The notes: generated by a model from the sequence alone, not told the origin. Shown: positions 54,401 to 62,397, counted from the stretch's first letter. The stretch is DNA of 64,000 nucleotides from JBBPZA01 sp963797015 (GCA_963797015.1 CAWCNV010000003.1:434001-498000); one strand, 5' to 3'. Translations and numbers: made by a program.

Positions 54401-54441
54401 CTGAGCGCGTCGCCGTCCGCCCCGCGTGCCTCTCCGTTCAT
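51433..54441 (-). CDS. Class III adenylate/guanylate cyclase fused to AAA ATPase and TPR-like repeats
   Basis: A 1002-residue multidomain regulator. I start it at the ATG at 54441, overlapping the previous stop (ATGA). Cyclase domain about 15-200: metal Asp in FCDVVGST (D29) and MGDGSLATF (D74), Lys 70 for base recognition, NVGARL with the transition-state residues. AAA/STAND part about 210-560: Walker A GDAGAGKS (243-250), Walker B-like GLIVAENLHWFDD. The last 400 residues are helical repeats. The type is common in actinobacteria as a signalling ATPase; here it is coupled to redox and isoprenoid genes, suggesting it controls or powers that cluster. Confidence 0.88.
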   Translation of the reverse strand: MNGEARGADGDALSVRSGELRRLTIMFCDVVGSTELSGRLEPEAYRELIRRYRVACRDVIETRFEGHLIKLMGDGSLATFGYPVAHENDAERGVRAALALVGAVRELSAETTSTTGESLDVRVAVHRGPVYLDLDEGDVYGLAANVGARLHGLADPGSVIVSDEVRKLVEDRFEIEAGEPAQVKGVTEPLQPFRVIRERRVPDRRSWSTPLVERDDELARLREAWARVAAGRADRATGVLLRGDAGAGKSRLAGALVDEALAADAPVIQIYGSPFHRDAGFHPVRSLVETRCGIGDRAGGAERLACLTREVVDLGLDAAEAVPLLAPVLDIDPAAGYERAASEGRKLEERVTQAVRGYIVACARGKPGLIVAENLHWFDDATQDVLAELVRAGPGHLLIVGTSRDEEPGGWETIELRPLTRAGCLELIGALDDELTEHDRLALAQRSGGVPLYLEELVRAGPASGAAETSGVPPVGGSVPELLYEPLVARLYATPAALPVVATAAAAGQEVDRSLLQAAMSIPAEELDATLAGLVQSRILEPVAGRPARFGFRHELLRDVAYDLQPPSWRREVHSRFCDLLARDEPPDWHVLASHCERAERHREAAIAHQRAAEGAQRRGALAEARAHLTRAIDLVVPLPDDAARNHREVRLRLRRGFLAMSAEGAGSKDASADFDRCLELAAADPRGDDMLSTLTSLWAYYLSRAELGRAREVSETLRASLGGARDAFRPQNLAGFGMLDWFAGSFASAVDTLTAAIRALADIGLVDALAAAWFVPNDPTASMHAHLALARFMVGDDAGAEDSLAHAQAVAASLDFPQGPWSAAYATWLGSWMWIESGRLDLADAGLAELRSSSTRHGFVNWQLIAATQTAAAEAMRALRAAGSDSAVLSAHADTLGAHIAVWQGLELRVFLPFYITTLGAVLAASGDADGARRRYEESLALAAETGMRFYDAETRRRLAQLAPDDETVVEGLRSALDLARSQEARPFELRIADDLRNLPR

Positions 54442-54945
54442 GGGACGGTGATCCAGACCCGCACCGACGCGACACCTTGCGGGTCGGAGGCCGTCACCTC
54501 CCCCGTGTAGGTACCGCCGCGGCGACCCGCGGCCTGGACGCTGAGCCGAGAACTCGGATTCCTTCGGGCCGAGCGTCTCGCCGGGCTTGAAGCTGACCGA
54601 GCTGGTCGGCAACTCGTCGGACCTGTTGAGGTTGCGCAGCGGCTCAACCAGGTCCAGCTTGGCCCCGGGCCGCGGGCTCGTGAACCGCCGGGACTCGACG
54701 ACGTACGGCTCTCCGCGGCGCCCGGCGAGGATGGCGGCGGCGTTGAGCCCCTCGTTGGCCAGTAGGACCGCGCTCTCGGTCGCCAGCGTCGCCGCGCGGG
54801 CGAGGTCCGCCGCCGCGCTGTCGGCGTCGTAGGTTCCCTGGTCAAGCTTCGTCGCGACCTTCGAGGCCTGGTCGCTCCACCGCTCGACGAGCACCGAGGC
54901 GAGCTTTGCGTACCCCTCGACGACCTCTGCCAGCGCCGACTCCAC
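54438..54945 (-). pseudogene. Helix plus beta-sandwich protein with a frameshift
   Basis: A gene of about 168 codons read in two frames. Frame 1 from GTG 54945 gives a helical region (SALAEVVEGYAKLASVLVER, LATESAVLLANEGLNAAAIL) and then SVSFKPGETLGPKE. After about 54541-54561 the continuation is in the next frame: RLSVQAAGRRGGTYTGEVTA and VRVWITVP, then a stop that overlaps the cyclase start. One extra base explains it. Natural frameshift, programmed +1 shift or sequencing error are all possible; the neat ATGA junction argues that the intact gene is the real state. The end resembles that of the 212-residue protein at 56446. Confidence 0.6.
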
Positions 54946-54948
54946 GGC

Positions 54949-56373
54949 TCACCTCGCCGACGGCGGCTCGGGCGCCGGAGGCGGGTCCGGCGCGGGGGTT
55001 CGCCCAGCATCGGGTGGATTGACGCTGCCCGACCCCAGGTCCATGGCCGCCGAGCCCTGACGCAGCGTCTCCACCCACGCGCGGGAGAGGTCCTGGACGA
55101 GGTCATCGGCCGTGTACCGGCCCGCTGCGGCCTTCGCGTAGGAGGACCGAACGCCCTCGGCCCACTGCGCGATGCACGCTTCGGCCACCTGCGCGGCGCG
55201 GGAGACGAGGACGTCGATGGGCACACCGGCCTGGGGTCCGTCTCCCTTCGCGCCGGCCGCGGCCGCCGTGGCGGGGAACGGAGTCCCGCTCTCCTTTCCG
55301 GGGATCGCGCAGGTGTAGATGAGATCCTCGACGATGTTCGCGTAGCCGAGCGCGCACATCATGAGCTGGAGGGCCGTCGGGTCGAAGGGCCGGCTGAACT
55401 TGACCCGCTTGGTGGTGGTGATCCGCAGTGTCGGCGCGTTCGGAGTGCCGATCTGCTCCACGACCAGAGAGCCCTCGTCCACCAGCACGTAGGGCTGGGG
55501 TCCCGGGCTCAGCTGATAGTCGGCGATCGCCACCGCGTCGGGGATCCGCTCGAAGCTGAAGTCGAGGTCGGCCTGGATGGTCCAGGTCGACTGGGGATAG
55601 CGGCAGTCGGCGCTGACCACCTCGTGGTATCGATGGACGCCCGAAGGCTGGATGCCTCTGTCCTGCATGTCGCAGCAGAGCTGGTCGCTGCACGTCGGCC
55701 AGTTCAACGGGTCCAGAAACCTCGTGGCCTGGTCGAACGTGAGCCGGTCGGTCTCGAACACCGTCTGCAGCGCTGCGACGGACACGCCACCGCCGGGCAC
55801 GGGGGCCCTCACGAGCCGGGCAGTGCACGGGCGCGGTCCCAGCTCGAGCGGGTCGGCGATCAGTCCCTCGGCGAAGGCCGTTGCGAGCTGCGTCGACCAC
55901 CACTCGTCGAGCGTGCCGGGCGCCTGATCGTCGGCCGCCGGGAGCTGGCTGTCGTCGGCCAACAGGTCGAACAGCCGCTGGGCCGGCCCGTCCTCGTCGT
56001 CGGCGGTCTGCAGTCCCTCGACGGGCAGGGCCCTGCGCGCGAGTCGCCCCAGCTCCGTGGTCCTGTCGCGCAGCTCGGGGAATGCTCGCGCCGCGAGCGC
56101 TATCACCCACAGTCGTCGTGCCCGCATGCGACCTTCGGGGCGGATGTCCCCGAGGTCGCGGAGCGCGTCCTCGAGCTCCGGGAACGGGGGCCCCTCCTTG
56201 TCCGTGCGCAGCTCCTCCGTCCAGCGCTCGAAGTCGTCGAACCACTGGGGAGGGACGTCGCCCTCTCCGTAGACGTGGACGAGCCGTGATACGTCGGCGC
56301 GCGCCTCGGATTCCTTCGCCACCTGGCGGTCGATCGCGCCGTAGATCCCGATGAGGTCTCGCAGCTCGCCCAT
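54949..56373 (-). CDS. Uncharacterised 474-residue protein
   Basis: First gene of the minus-strand operon, 3 bases before the next. I recognise no family. The first 150 residues are helical and charged (LVHVYGEGDVPPQWFDDFER), the middle has a Cys-rich patch (WPTCSDQLCCDMQDRG), then a beta-rich part (STWTIQADLDFSFERIPD, LRITTTKRVKFSRPF), a hydrophobic helix (LQLMMCALGYANIVEDLIYT) and a Pro-rich tail (PPDAGRTPAPDPPPAPEP). No signal peptide. No catalytic pattern is evident. Its operon position suggests a structural or scaffold role in the system; that is inference. Confidence 0.75.
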   Translation of the reverse strand: MGELRDLIGIYGAIDRQVAKESEARADVSRLVHVYGEGDVPPQWFDDFERWTEELRTDKEGPPFPELEDALRDLGDIRPEGRMRARRLWVIALAARAFPELRDRTTELGRLARRALPVEGLQTADDEDGPAQRLFDLLADDSQLPAADDQAPGTLDEWWSTQLATAFAEGLIADPLELGPRPCTARLVRAPVPGGGVSVAALQTVFETDRLTFDQATRFLDPLNWPTCSDQLCCDMQDRGIQPSGVHRYHEVVSADCRYPQSTWTIQADLDFSFERIPDAVAIADYQLSPGPQPYVLVDEGSLVVEQIGTPNAPTLRITTTKRVKFSRPFDPTALQLMMCALGYANIVEDLIYTCAIPGKESGTPFPATAAAAGAKGDGPQAGVPIDVLVSRAAQVAEACIAQWAEGVRSSYAKAAAGRYTADDLVQDLSRAWVETLRQGSAAMDLGSGSVNPPDAGRTPAPDPPPAPEPPSAR

Positions 56374-56445
56374 CAGCGCTCCCCTCTGGTTGGGCGTACT
56401 CTACGCCTGGGTCGAGGGTTCCGGGGATCGAGAGGGGCGAGACGC
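56374..56445. promoter_or_regulatory. Divergent promoter region of the isoprenoid-linked operons
   Basis: Only 72 bases separate the 474-residue gene from the TTG start of the plus-strand operon, so both promoters must be here or overlap the coding starts. GAGGGG lies before the TTG. I see no convincing -10/-35 pair or repeat. Confidence 0.35.
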
Positions 56446-57084
56446 TTGACGGGCGAGTCGCAATCGGACGGCGAGGCAGGCCGTGATCGCTCGCCTCCGC
56501 TGTTCGACCCGGTCGCCGGCATGCGCGCCGTGGCCGACATCCAGGCCGAGGGCCTGCGCGCCGCGAGCGAGCTGCTGGAGCGGATGCTGCGCTCCGAGCC
56601 AGACGGCCATGACCGCCGCTCGAGGTCAGCGGTGGGTGACTACACAGCGCTCGTCGACGCCTGGACGGATCTGCTTCGCCGCACGGTCGCCGGGCTGGCC
56701 GGCGCGGCCGATCCCGGCGCCGTGACGGTGCCCGTCGACCGCAGCGGCGTCGGGCCGCCGGTGCGCGTGAGCCTGCCGGCGTCCGGAGGCACCGACGGCG
56801 GCGTCGCCGAGGTCTGGCTTCACAACGGACGGTCCTCGGCCGTCGGCCCGGTTGCGCTGCGCTGCGGCGAGCTCAGCGATGCGGATGGCGCGGTGCTCGA
56901 CGGCGCCGAGGTGTGCTTCGAGCCTCGCGAGGTCAAGCTCCTCCCGCCCCGATCGAGCCGCGCCGTCAGCGTGTCGCTCTCCGCCAGTGGCCCGCTGCGC
57001 GCGGGGACCTACCGCGGCACGATCCAGGCGCGCGCGCTTCCCGGCCTGTGGTTGCCGTTCGAGGTGGCGATCGAGCCGTGCTGA
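56446..57084 (+). CDS. Helix plus beta-sandwich protein, paralogue of the frameshifted gene
   Basis: A 212-residue protein starting with TTG after GAGGGG. Helices occupy about 20-95 (AVADIQAEGLRAASELLERM, DAWTDLLRRTVAGLAG); the C-terminal 110 residues form a beta sandwich: VSLPASGGTDGGVAEVWLHN, then CFEPREVKLLPPRSSRAVSV, then GTYRGTIQARALPGLWLPFE. The final block parallels that of the protein encoded at 54438-54945. Related sandwich folds often bind surfaces or partner proteins. First gene of the plus-strand operon; its end overlaps the polyprenyl synthetase start by 7 bases. Confidence 0.75.
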   Translation: MTGESQSDGEAGRDRSPPLFDPVAGMRAVADIQAEGLRAASELLERMLRSEPDGHDRRSRSAVGDYTALVDAWTDLLRRTVAGLAGAADPGAVTVPVDRSGVGPPVRVSLPASGGTDGGVAEVWLHNGRSSAVGPVALRCGELSDADGAVLDGAEVCFEPREVKLLPPRSSRAVSVSLSASGPLRAGTYRGTIQARALPGLWLPFEVAIEPC

Positions 57085-58121
57085 CAGCCGACGGCGCCGC
57101 GCTCGTGGAGGCCTACTCCGACGACGTCAGCCGCCTCGTTCGCCGCTCGATGCTCGATGCCATCCCCGACGGCGAGCCACACGGCTGGCTCTACCGGGTC
57201 GCGCGCGCGTACCCGAGCCGGCCGGGAAAGTCGATCCGCCCGGCGCTCTGCGTCGCGACGAGCCGCGCGTTCGGTGGCAGCGACGGCGACGTCTCGCCGG
57301 TGGCCGTGGCGATCGAGCTGCTGCACAACGCCTTCCTGGTGCACGACGACATCGTCGACGGCAGTGAGCGCCGGCGAGGGCGGCCCACGCTCGCCGCCGA
57401 GTACGGCGTCGGGCTGGCGCTGAACGCGGGTGACGCGCTGGCCGTGCTCGCAAACCAGGTCCTGCGACGTCACGCGAGCTGCATGGCCGATCCCGATCTC
57501 GCCGACCGCGTCCTGTCCGAGTTCGACGTCATGGCCCTGCGGACGCTCGAGGGCCAGGCGACCGAGCTCGGCTGGCGCAGGGACCGCGTCGAGACGCTCG
57601 AGCCCGAGGACTACCTCGATCTGATCATGCACAAGACGTGCTGGTACACGACGGTCCACCCGTTGCGCGTGGGGGCGCTGATCGGCTCTCGCGGCGCTGC
57701 CGACCTTCGGCCGATGGTGCGCTTTGGGTTCCTGCTCGGCGCGGCGTTCCAGATCCAGGACGACCTGCTCAACCTCCTGGGCACCGAGCGGGAGTACGGC
57801 AAGGAGATCGACGGGGACCTGTACGAGGGCAAGCGGACCTTGCCTTTGATCCATCTGCTGCGGTACGCGCGCGGCGCCGATCGTGGCACGCTCGACCGCT
57901 ACGTCGGCCTCGAGCGCTCGGAGCGCACCGCCGCGATGGTCGCCGAGGTCCGCGGCCTCTTGGACGCCTACGGGAGCATCGAGTTCGCGGAGGCGTACGC
58001 CCGCGGCATGGCCGGAGCGGCGCTCGAAGCGTTCGAGACGGCGTTCGAGCCCGCCATCGACGGCACCGACCTGGACTTCGTCCGCGCGCTCGTGCCCTAC
58101 ATGCTCGATCGGCGCGCTTGA
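57078..58121 (+). CDS. Polyprenyl (trans-isoprenyl) diphosphate synthase
   Basis: A 347-residue prenyl synthase starting with GTG inside the previous gene. GKSIRPALC, the first Asp-rich motif DDIVD (residues 90-94) with GSERRRGRPT, the substrate Lys/Arg region and the second motif QIQDDLLN (226-232) followed by GKEIDGDLYEGKRTLP are present. The second motif ends in Asn instead of Asp. It should join isopentenyl diphosphate to allylic diphosphates; the chain length is not clear (Ala-Phe before the first motif). Its stop overlaps the propeller gene. The only prenyl enzyme in the cluster, so it probably makes the precursor for the flavoprotein or a lipid anchor. Confidence 0.92.
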   Translation: MLTADGAALVEAYSDDVSRLVRRSMLDAIPDGEPHGWLYRVARAYPSRPGKSIRPALCVATSRAFGGSDGDVSPVAVAIELLHNAFLVHDDIVDGSERRRGRPTLAAEYGVGLALNAGDALAVLANQVLRRHASCMADPDLADRVLSEFDVMALRTLEGQATELGWRRDRVETLEPEDYLDLIMHKTCWYTTVHPLRVGALIGSRGAADLRPMVRFGFLLGAAFQIQDDLLNLLGTEREYGKEIDGDLYEGKRTLPLIHLLRYARGADRGTLDRYVGLERSERTAAMVAEVRGLLDAYGSIEFAEAYARGMAGAALEAFETAFEPAIDGTDLDFVRALVPYMLDRRA

Positions 58122-59512
58122 GCGTGCTCGCAGCCCTCGTCGCCCTGTTCTTGGTGGCCGTGCTGGCGCCGGCGGATGCGGCTGCCTCTTCCTCGAATCC
58201 CTACCTCACCGCGCCCTTCGGGGTTCGCACCAACCCGGTCACGTTCGGGCAGAACCCGTCGTGGACGCCTGGCGGCAACGTGCTCTCCAACGAGGGCGGA
58301 GAGGTCTACGTGTCTCGGCTCGACGGCGCCCGCCGGAGGTGCCTCACCTGCGGGCGGCTGCGGGGGCCGAACGGGTTCCCGCAGGAGCGGTCGCAGGGCG
58401 ACTGGATCCTCTTCTGCTCGATGGGCGCGGCGCGGGAGAGGCTCGGCGGGCCGTGCCTGGGCGGGTACGGGTCGGACCTCTACGCGATGCGCCCCGATGG
58501 CTCGCACATCACGCGGTTGACCGGCGCGACCGATCCGCCGAACGCTCCCTACGACAACTACCACCCGTTCTTCTCGCCCGATGGCAGGCACGTGGTTTGG
58601 ACGCGCGTGCGCGCGTATCCGCTGGCCGAGGGCGGCGAGCGGTGGGAGATGCTGCTCGGCGACTTCGTCGCGCCCCGTGGGAGCGGGCGGCCGCGGTTGT
58701 CGAACGTGCGCGTGGTCGGGCCGGCCTTCGGCGTCTACGAGACGCAGCCGTGGGCACCCGATGGCTCGGGCTTTCTCTTCACCGCCTTCGGGCCGCGGCG
58801 ATCGCCGTTTCAGTCCTCGGCGCCCGGCTGGGGGAACCTCGAGCTGTACTACATGCGCGTCTACGGTCGGGGCGTCTCGCCCGGGCGCCCGCGGGTCACC
58901 CACCTGACCGAGAACGCTCCCGACTACGAGGAGCAGGCGGTGTTCACGCCAGACATGCGCGGGGTGATCGTCATGAGCAACCGCGGCTCGCCGGCGGGCT
59001 GGTACCAGACCGTGACCACCGCGGCCCAGTCGACCGCCTTCGACGCGCCGGACGCCGGCTCGATCGGCGGACCGCTCTTCCTCGCGGACTTCTCCGACCG
59101 GCGCTTCCGCACCGACCTGTTCCTGATCGACGTGCGCACGCGCGCTGTGCGACGGCTGACCTACGACCGCCGCGTGGTCCCCGAGTTCTTCTGGGACCGC
59201 GGCTACCGGCGCCTGCTGTGGACCGAGACGCTCCCGGGCGGGGGTGTGCAGCAGACACGGTTCGGGCAGTTCACCGGAGTGCACCCGGCGATCCGGCGCG
59301 GGCCGCCAGGCGGTCCCGCGCCGGGCCTCGCCGGGAGGCCGATCGACCGCTCGCTGTTGCCGCGGCTCCCGCGCCCGGGCACCGGCCCGAGCCCGCCGCT
59401 GACCTCGTTGCTGGCCGCCTACGCGAGCCGCCTGTTCGAGCAACTCCGCGACCTCGGAGCGCGCGCCGGACGAGAGATCCCATCGCCGACCTTCTCGCTC
59501 GGAGGGTCGTGA
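58118..59512 (+). CDS. Secreted TolB-like beta-propeller protein
   Basis: Up to 464 residues; TTG at 58118 overlaps the upstream stop (TTGA), with GTG 58124 as alternative. The first 25 residues are a signal peptide (AALVALFLVAVLAPADAAAS). The body has WD40/PD40-type blades: PSWTPGGNVL, DLYAMRPDGSHITRLTG, HPFFSPDGRHVVWTRV, PWAPDGSGFLFTAF, AVFTPDMRGVIVMSNRG, DLFLIDVRTRAVRRLTYDRR. Such propellers bind proteins or glycans outside the cell; four cysteines may form disulfides. It ends with a Pro-rich segment. Operon with the polyprenyl synthetase. Confidence 0.85.
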   Translation: MSVLAALVALFLVAVLAPADAAASSSNPYLTAPFGVRTNPVTFGQNPSWTPGGNVLSNEGGEVYVSRLDGARRRCLTCGRLRGPNGFPQERSQGDWILFCSMGAARERLGGPCLGGYGSDLYAMRPDGSHITRLTGATDPPNAPYDNYHPFFSPDGRHVVWTRVRAYPLAEGGERWEMLLGDFVAPRGSGRPRLSNVRVVGPAFGVYETQPWAPDGSGFLFTAFGPRRSPFQSSAPGWGNLELYYMRVYGRGVSPGRPRVTHLTENAPDYEEQAVFTPDMRGVIVMSNRGSPAGWYQTVTTAAQSTAFDAPDAGSIGGPLFLADFSDRRFRTDLFLIDVRTRAVRRLTYDRRVVPEFFWDRGYRRLLWTETLPGGGVQQTRFGQFTGVHPAIRRGPPGGPAPGLAGRPIDRSLLPRLPRPGTGPSPPLTSLLAAYASRLFEQLRDLGARAGREIPSPTFSLGGS

Positions 59513-59583
59513 GCCTGTCGGCGCCGCGTCGGGACCGAGAGCTTCGGTCCTCTTTGGGCAGACCGCGGGATAACATAAACACG

Positions 59584-60990
59584 ATGCTGGCACCGGATCC
59601 CGAGCACTTCCGGGTCACTCGCCCGATGCTGGCCGGGCTCGCCGGTTGCTTCGCCCTGGTCGCCGTGCTCATGAGTCTGGTGTGCCAGCCCGCATGGGCC
59701 GAGGACGGCAGCTCCTTGGTGAGCGACCCCTCCTCCGCACCGACCACGTCCTCCTCGGCTCCGTCGTCGCCGGACCCGGCAACGAGCTCGTCCTCCTACA
59801 GCTCGGCGAACGACCCCTCGAGCGGCTCGGCTTCGTCGGGCGGGTCGTCAGACGGCTCGAGCTCCGCGCCGACGAGCGACTCCTCGAACGATTCGACCTC
59901 TTCGTCGGCCGACTCCTCGAGCGGCGCGAGCTCCGCGTCGTCGGACGGCTCGGCTTCCTCGTCGGGCGATTCGTCGGGCGGCTCGTCTTCCGCGTCGGGC
60001 GATTCCTCGAGCGGCGCGGACTCCGCGTCAAACGGCAGCGCCGACGCCACTGACCAGCCGGCGACGCCCGAGCCGGGCGGCTCAGTTGACGGCGGCGCGC
60101 CGGCGGGCGCAGGCGACTCGCCCAGCGACGCGACCGGCGACACGGTGGACGGCCCGACCGCGGGGAGTGAGCAGACGGTGGGCGGGCTCCCTGATGGGGG
60201 CGGTACGGCTTCCGAGGGCACTCCCACTGGAACGCCCGATATGACCGGAGGGGCATCGACCGGCTCGGGCGATCCGGCGGGGGGCGCGCCTCTCGGAGAG
60301 GGGGATGTGGTCGAGCCGACGCTCCCCGGCGAGCCCGAGCTGCCCGGTCAGACCACTACCGGCGCAACCGATTCGGCCGGGCAGACGGGCGCCGGCGATC
60401 TCGCTGGTGGGGCTCCGACCAGCGAGCAGGCGGCCGCCGCCACGAGCACCGGAGTGGACGCCGCCGGTCCCGGCATGACGGCCCCCGTCGTTCCGTCCGG
60501 GGGCGGCGTCGCCTCGCCGCCGCCAGGCGCGCCGGGCATGACAACACTCCCCGTTTCCGCCGGCTCCTCGACCGGCTCGCCTCCCCCGACCACCTCGCCC
60601 GGGGCGATCCTCGACCGCTTCGGCCGTAACGCCGCAATCGCCCTGGGACTCGGCATCCCGCCCGGGGTCGCCGGCCTGCCCCAGTCGCTTCTCGCCAGCG
60701 CGGTCTCGGCCGCGTCGAGCTCGATCGCGTCACTGGCCGCCCGAGACAGGACGGATCCGAACCCCGGGGGCGGCCCTAGGCCCGCTCCTGTCGCTCCGCC
60801 CACTGCCCCGAGCGCTCCGAGCTCGCCGAACGCCGGCTCGGGCTTCTCGGGCGCAGGATTCTCGTTGACGCTGTTCGCGTTGCTTCTGGGGCTGGCGAGC
60901 CTCCCGGCACTTTTCCTCGCACGCTTGACCGTGGTCCCGGCTCCGCGCCGGGGGACGGTCTTCGTCGCCCTTCTCGAGCGCCCCGGCTAG
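59584..60990 (+). CDS. Secreted Ser-rich low-complexity protein with C-terminal membrane helix
   Basis: A 468-residue protein begun at the ATG at 59584, after an AT-rich patch (GATAACATAAACACG). A signal peptide (LAGLAGCFALVAVLMSLVCQ, cut after PAWA) is followed by about 100 residues of Ser/Ala/Gly/Asp repeats, then Gly/Pro/Thr-rich sequence, a short helical region (RNAAIALGLGIPPGVAGLPQ) and a membrane helix (LTLFALLLGLASLPALFLAR) with a basic end. Likely a stalk-like surface protein. The signal region is nearly the same as in the gene at 62586, so they are paralogues. The opposite strand has long open frames only because of the codon bias. Confidence 0.8.
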   Translation: MLAPDPEHFRVTRPMLAGLAGCFALVAVLMSLVCQPAWAEDGSSLVSDPSSAPTTSSSAPSSPDPATSSSSYSSANDPSSGSASSGGSSDGSSSAPTSDSSNDSTSSSADSSSGASSASSDGSASSSGDSSGGSSSASGDSSSGADSASNGSADATDQPATPEPGGSVDGGAPAGAGDSPSDATGDTVDGPTAGSEQTVGGLPDGGGTASEGTPTGTPDMTGGASTGSGDPAGGAPLGEGDVVEPTLPGEPELPGQTTTGATDSAGQTGAGDLAGGAPTSEQAAAATSTGVDAAGPGMTAPVVPSGGGVASPPPGAPGMTTLPVSAGSSTGSPPPTTSPGAILDRFGRNAAIALGLGIPPGVAGLPQSLLASAVSAASSSIASLAARDRTDPNPGGGPRPAPVAPPTAPSAPSSPNAGSGFSGAGFSLTLFALLLGLASLPALFLARLTVVPAPRRGTVFVALLERPG

Positions 60991-61005
60991 CTCCCGCGAC
61001 GGGAG
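60991..61005 (+). terminator. Hairpin right after the Ser-rich gene
   Basis: CTCCCG and CGGGAG pair perfectly around a 3-base loop, starting at the base after the stop codon. No T-tract, as common in this genome. Confidence 0.45.
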
Positions 61006-61068
61006 ACAGGCCGTGCCGTCGTGCGCGCTTTGCGTGCGGCGTGGGATTCGCTCGAGAAAGGAACGACG

Positions 61069-62397
61069 ATGCGCAGGAGGACATTGCTGGCCGGACTGAT
61101 GTGCGGCGTGCTGGGAAGCCTCCTCGGGGCGCTGCTCGTCGCCGGCCCGGCGTCAGCCGCCGCGCCGGGTTACGAGGCGGTTGGCGAGGGTCACGCTGCC
61201 GCCCCCGATGGCTTCAAGGATGTCCGTGCCGTTCAGCTCGCGCTCCGGCGCGCGGGTGAACGGCCGGGATCGATCGACGGTCGCACGGGCCCGCGCACCG
61301 ACGCCGCCGTGCGGAGCTTCCAGCGCCGCCGCGGACTGGTCGTCGACGGAGTGGTCGGGCCGCAGACCGCGATCGCGCTGAGGCGACTGTCGGCGAGCAT
61401 GTCGCCGGGGGCGGGATTCGGTGAGCCCGGTGGATCGGCGCGCGTGCGCACCCTGCAGCGGCGCCTGCGTCGCGTGGGCGAGAGCCCCGGATCGGTCGAC
61501 GGCCTTTATGGGCCGCTGACGGCGTCGGCCGTTCGCGCCTTCCAGCGCGCGGCGAGCCTGACCGCCGACGGGCTCGTTACCAGGGCCACGGCGGCGGCGC
61601 TGCTGAGGCGAGTGACCGAACGCGGGTCGCCTGTCCCGCCGCGGCAGAGCACACGGCGGCCGACCGCGGCGCCACCGACGCCGGCGCGTCCGAGCGTCGT
61701 CCAGCCCAAGGGCATCGGCGCCGACGGTTCGAGCAATGACACCGCCTGGCTGTGGGTGCTCGCTGCCGGCTGCCTCCTGTCGGTAATCGTCGTCGTCGGG
61801 CTCCTCGCCGGTCGTGTCAGGCGAGACCCGCGACGGAGCGCGCGAGCACGGACGGCGGGCCCGATCGCGCCGGGCAAGAGCTCGGGCTACGGATCTCTGT
61901 CGGACGAGCCCGGTCACGTAACGGACCTGCCCCCGGCGGCGCCCTCGGAGGACGACGACTTCCTTCCCGTGGGCGAGCGGGAGCTCGAGCGGGCCGGGCC
62001 CGAATGGGCCCCGCCCGAGAAGCCGGCCGCCTCGGATCGGCCGCCCAGCCCCGTGCCCACATCCGGCGACGAGCGGCCGCAACGGCCGCAGCCGAGCTGG
62101 AGCCTGGACGGGGCGGCCGGGCCGGACTGGCTGCCTCCGGACTCGCCGGGGCTCGGGTCCGCGTCGCCCGGCGCTCGTACGCCCGGCAAGGACGCCGCGT
62201 GGCGTGCGGTCCCTGGCTGGCTCCCGCCAGGCGCATCGCCGTCGGCCCGTGCGATGCCGCAAGAGCGGCTCGCGTCCGAGGAGGCCGAGGCGGTGGAGCC
62301 GGCGTGGGCGGCAGCGGGCGACCGGCACAGCGGGACGGACGGCCCGACCCGCCCCGAGAGGCCGAGGCGCCGGCGACGCACGCGGATGCGCCGATGA
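61069..62397 (+). CDS. Membrane-anchored protein with two peptidoglycan-binding domains
   Basis: A 442-residue protein begun at the ATG at 61069 (AAAGGA upstream). Signal-type start (LLAGLMCGVLGSLLGALLVA, cut near ASAA), then two PG_binding_1 repeats: VRAVQLALRRAGERPGSIDG with AAVRSFQRRRGLVVDGVVG, and VRTLQRRLRRVGESPGSVDG with SAVRAFQRAASLTADGLV. A membrane helix (WLWVLAAGCLLSVIVVVGLL) leads to a disordered cytoplasmic tail of about 190 residues with repeated WLPP-type motifs. It may link peptidoglycan to cytoplasmic partners. It sits between the two paralogous Ser-rich surface proteins. Confidence 0.88.
   Translation: MRRRTLLAGLMCGVLGSLLGALLVAGPASAAAPGYEAVGEGHAAAPDGFKDVRAVQLALRRAGERPGSIDGRTGPRTDAAVRSFQRRRGLVVDGVVGPQTAIALRRLSASMSPGAGFGEPGGSARVRTLQRRLRRVGESPGSVDGLYGPLTASAVRAFQRAASLTADGLVTRATAAALLRRVTERGSPVPPRQSTRRPTAAPPTPARPSVVQPKGIGADGSSNDTAWLWVLAAGCLLSVIVVVGLLAGRVRRDPRRSARARTAGPIAPGKSSGYGSLSDEPGHVTDLPPAAPSEDDDFLPVGERELERAGPEWAPPEKPAASDRPPSPVPTSGDERPQRPQPSWSLDGAAGPDWLPPDSPGLGSASPGARTPGKDAAWRAVPGWLPPGASPSARAMPQERLASEEAEAVEPAWAAAGDRHSGTDGPTRPERPRRRRRTRMRR

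Noticed and set aside
51433..54945. One 1170-residue fusion of the helix/sandwich protein with the cyclase/ATPase
   Set aside because: The linking segment reads poorly, while the alternative frame continues the sandwich domain and ends in a clean ATGA junction at 54438-54441.
49334..58121. Family 2 encapsulin cluster with polyprenyl cargo
   Set aside because: The 474-residue protein shows no HK97-like or cNMP-binding pattern and there is no cysteine desulfurase or terpene synthase, so I could not support an encapsulin.
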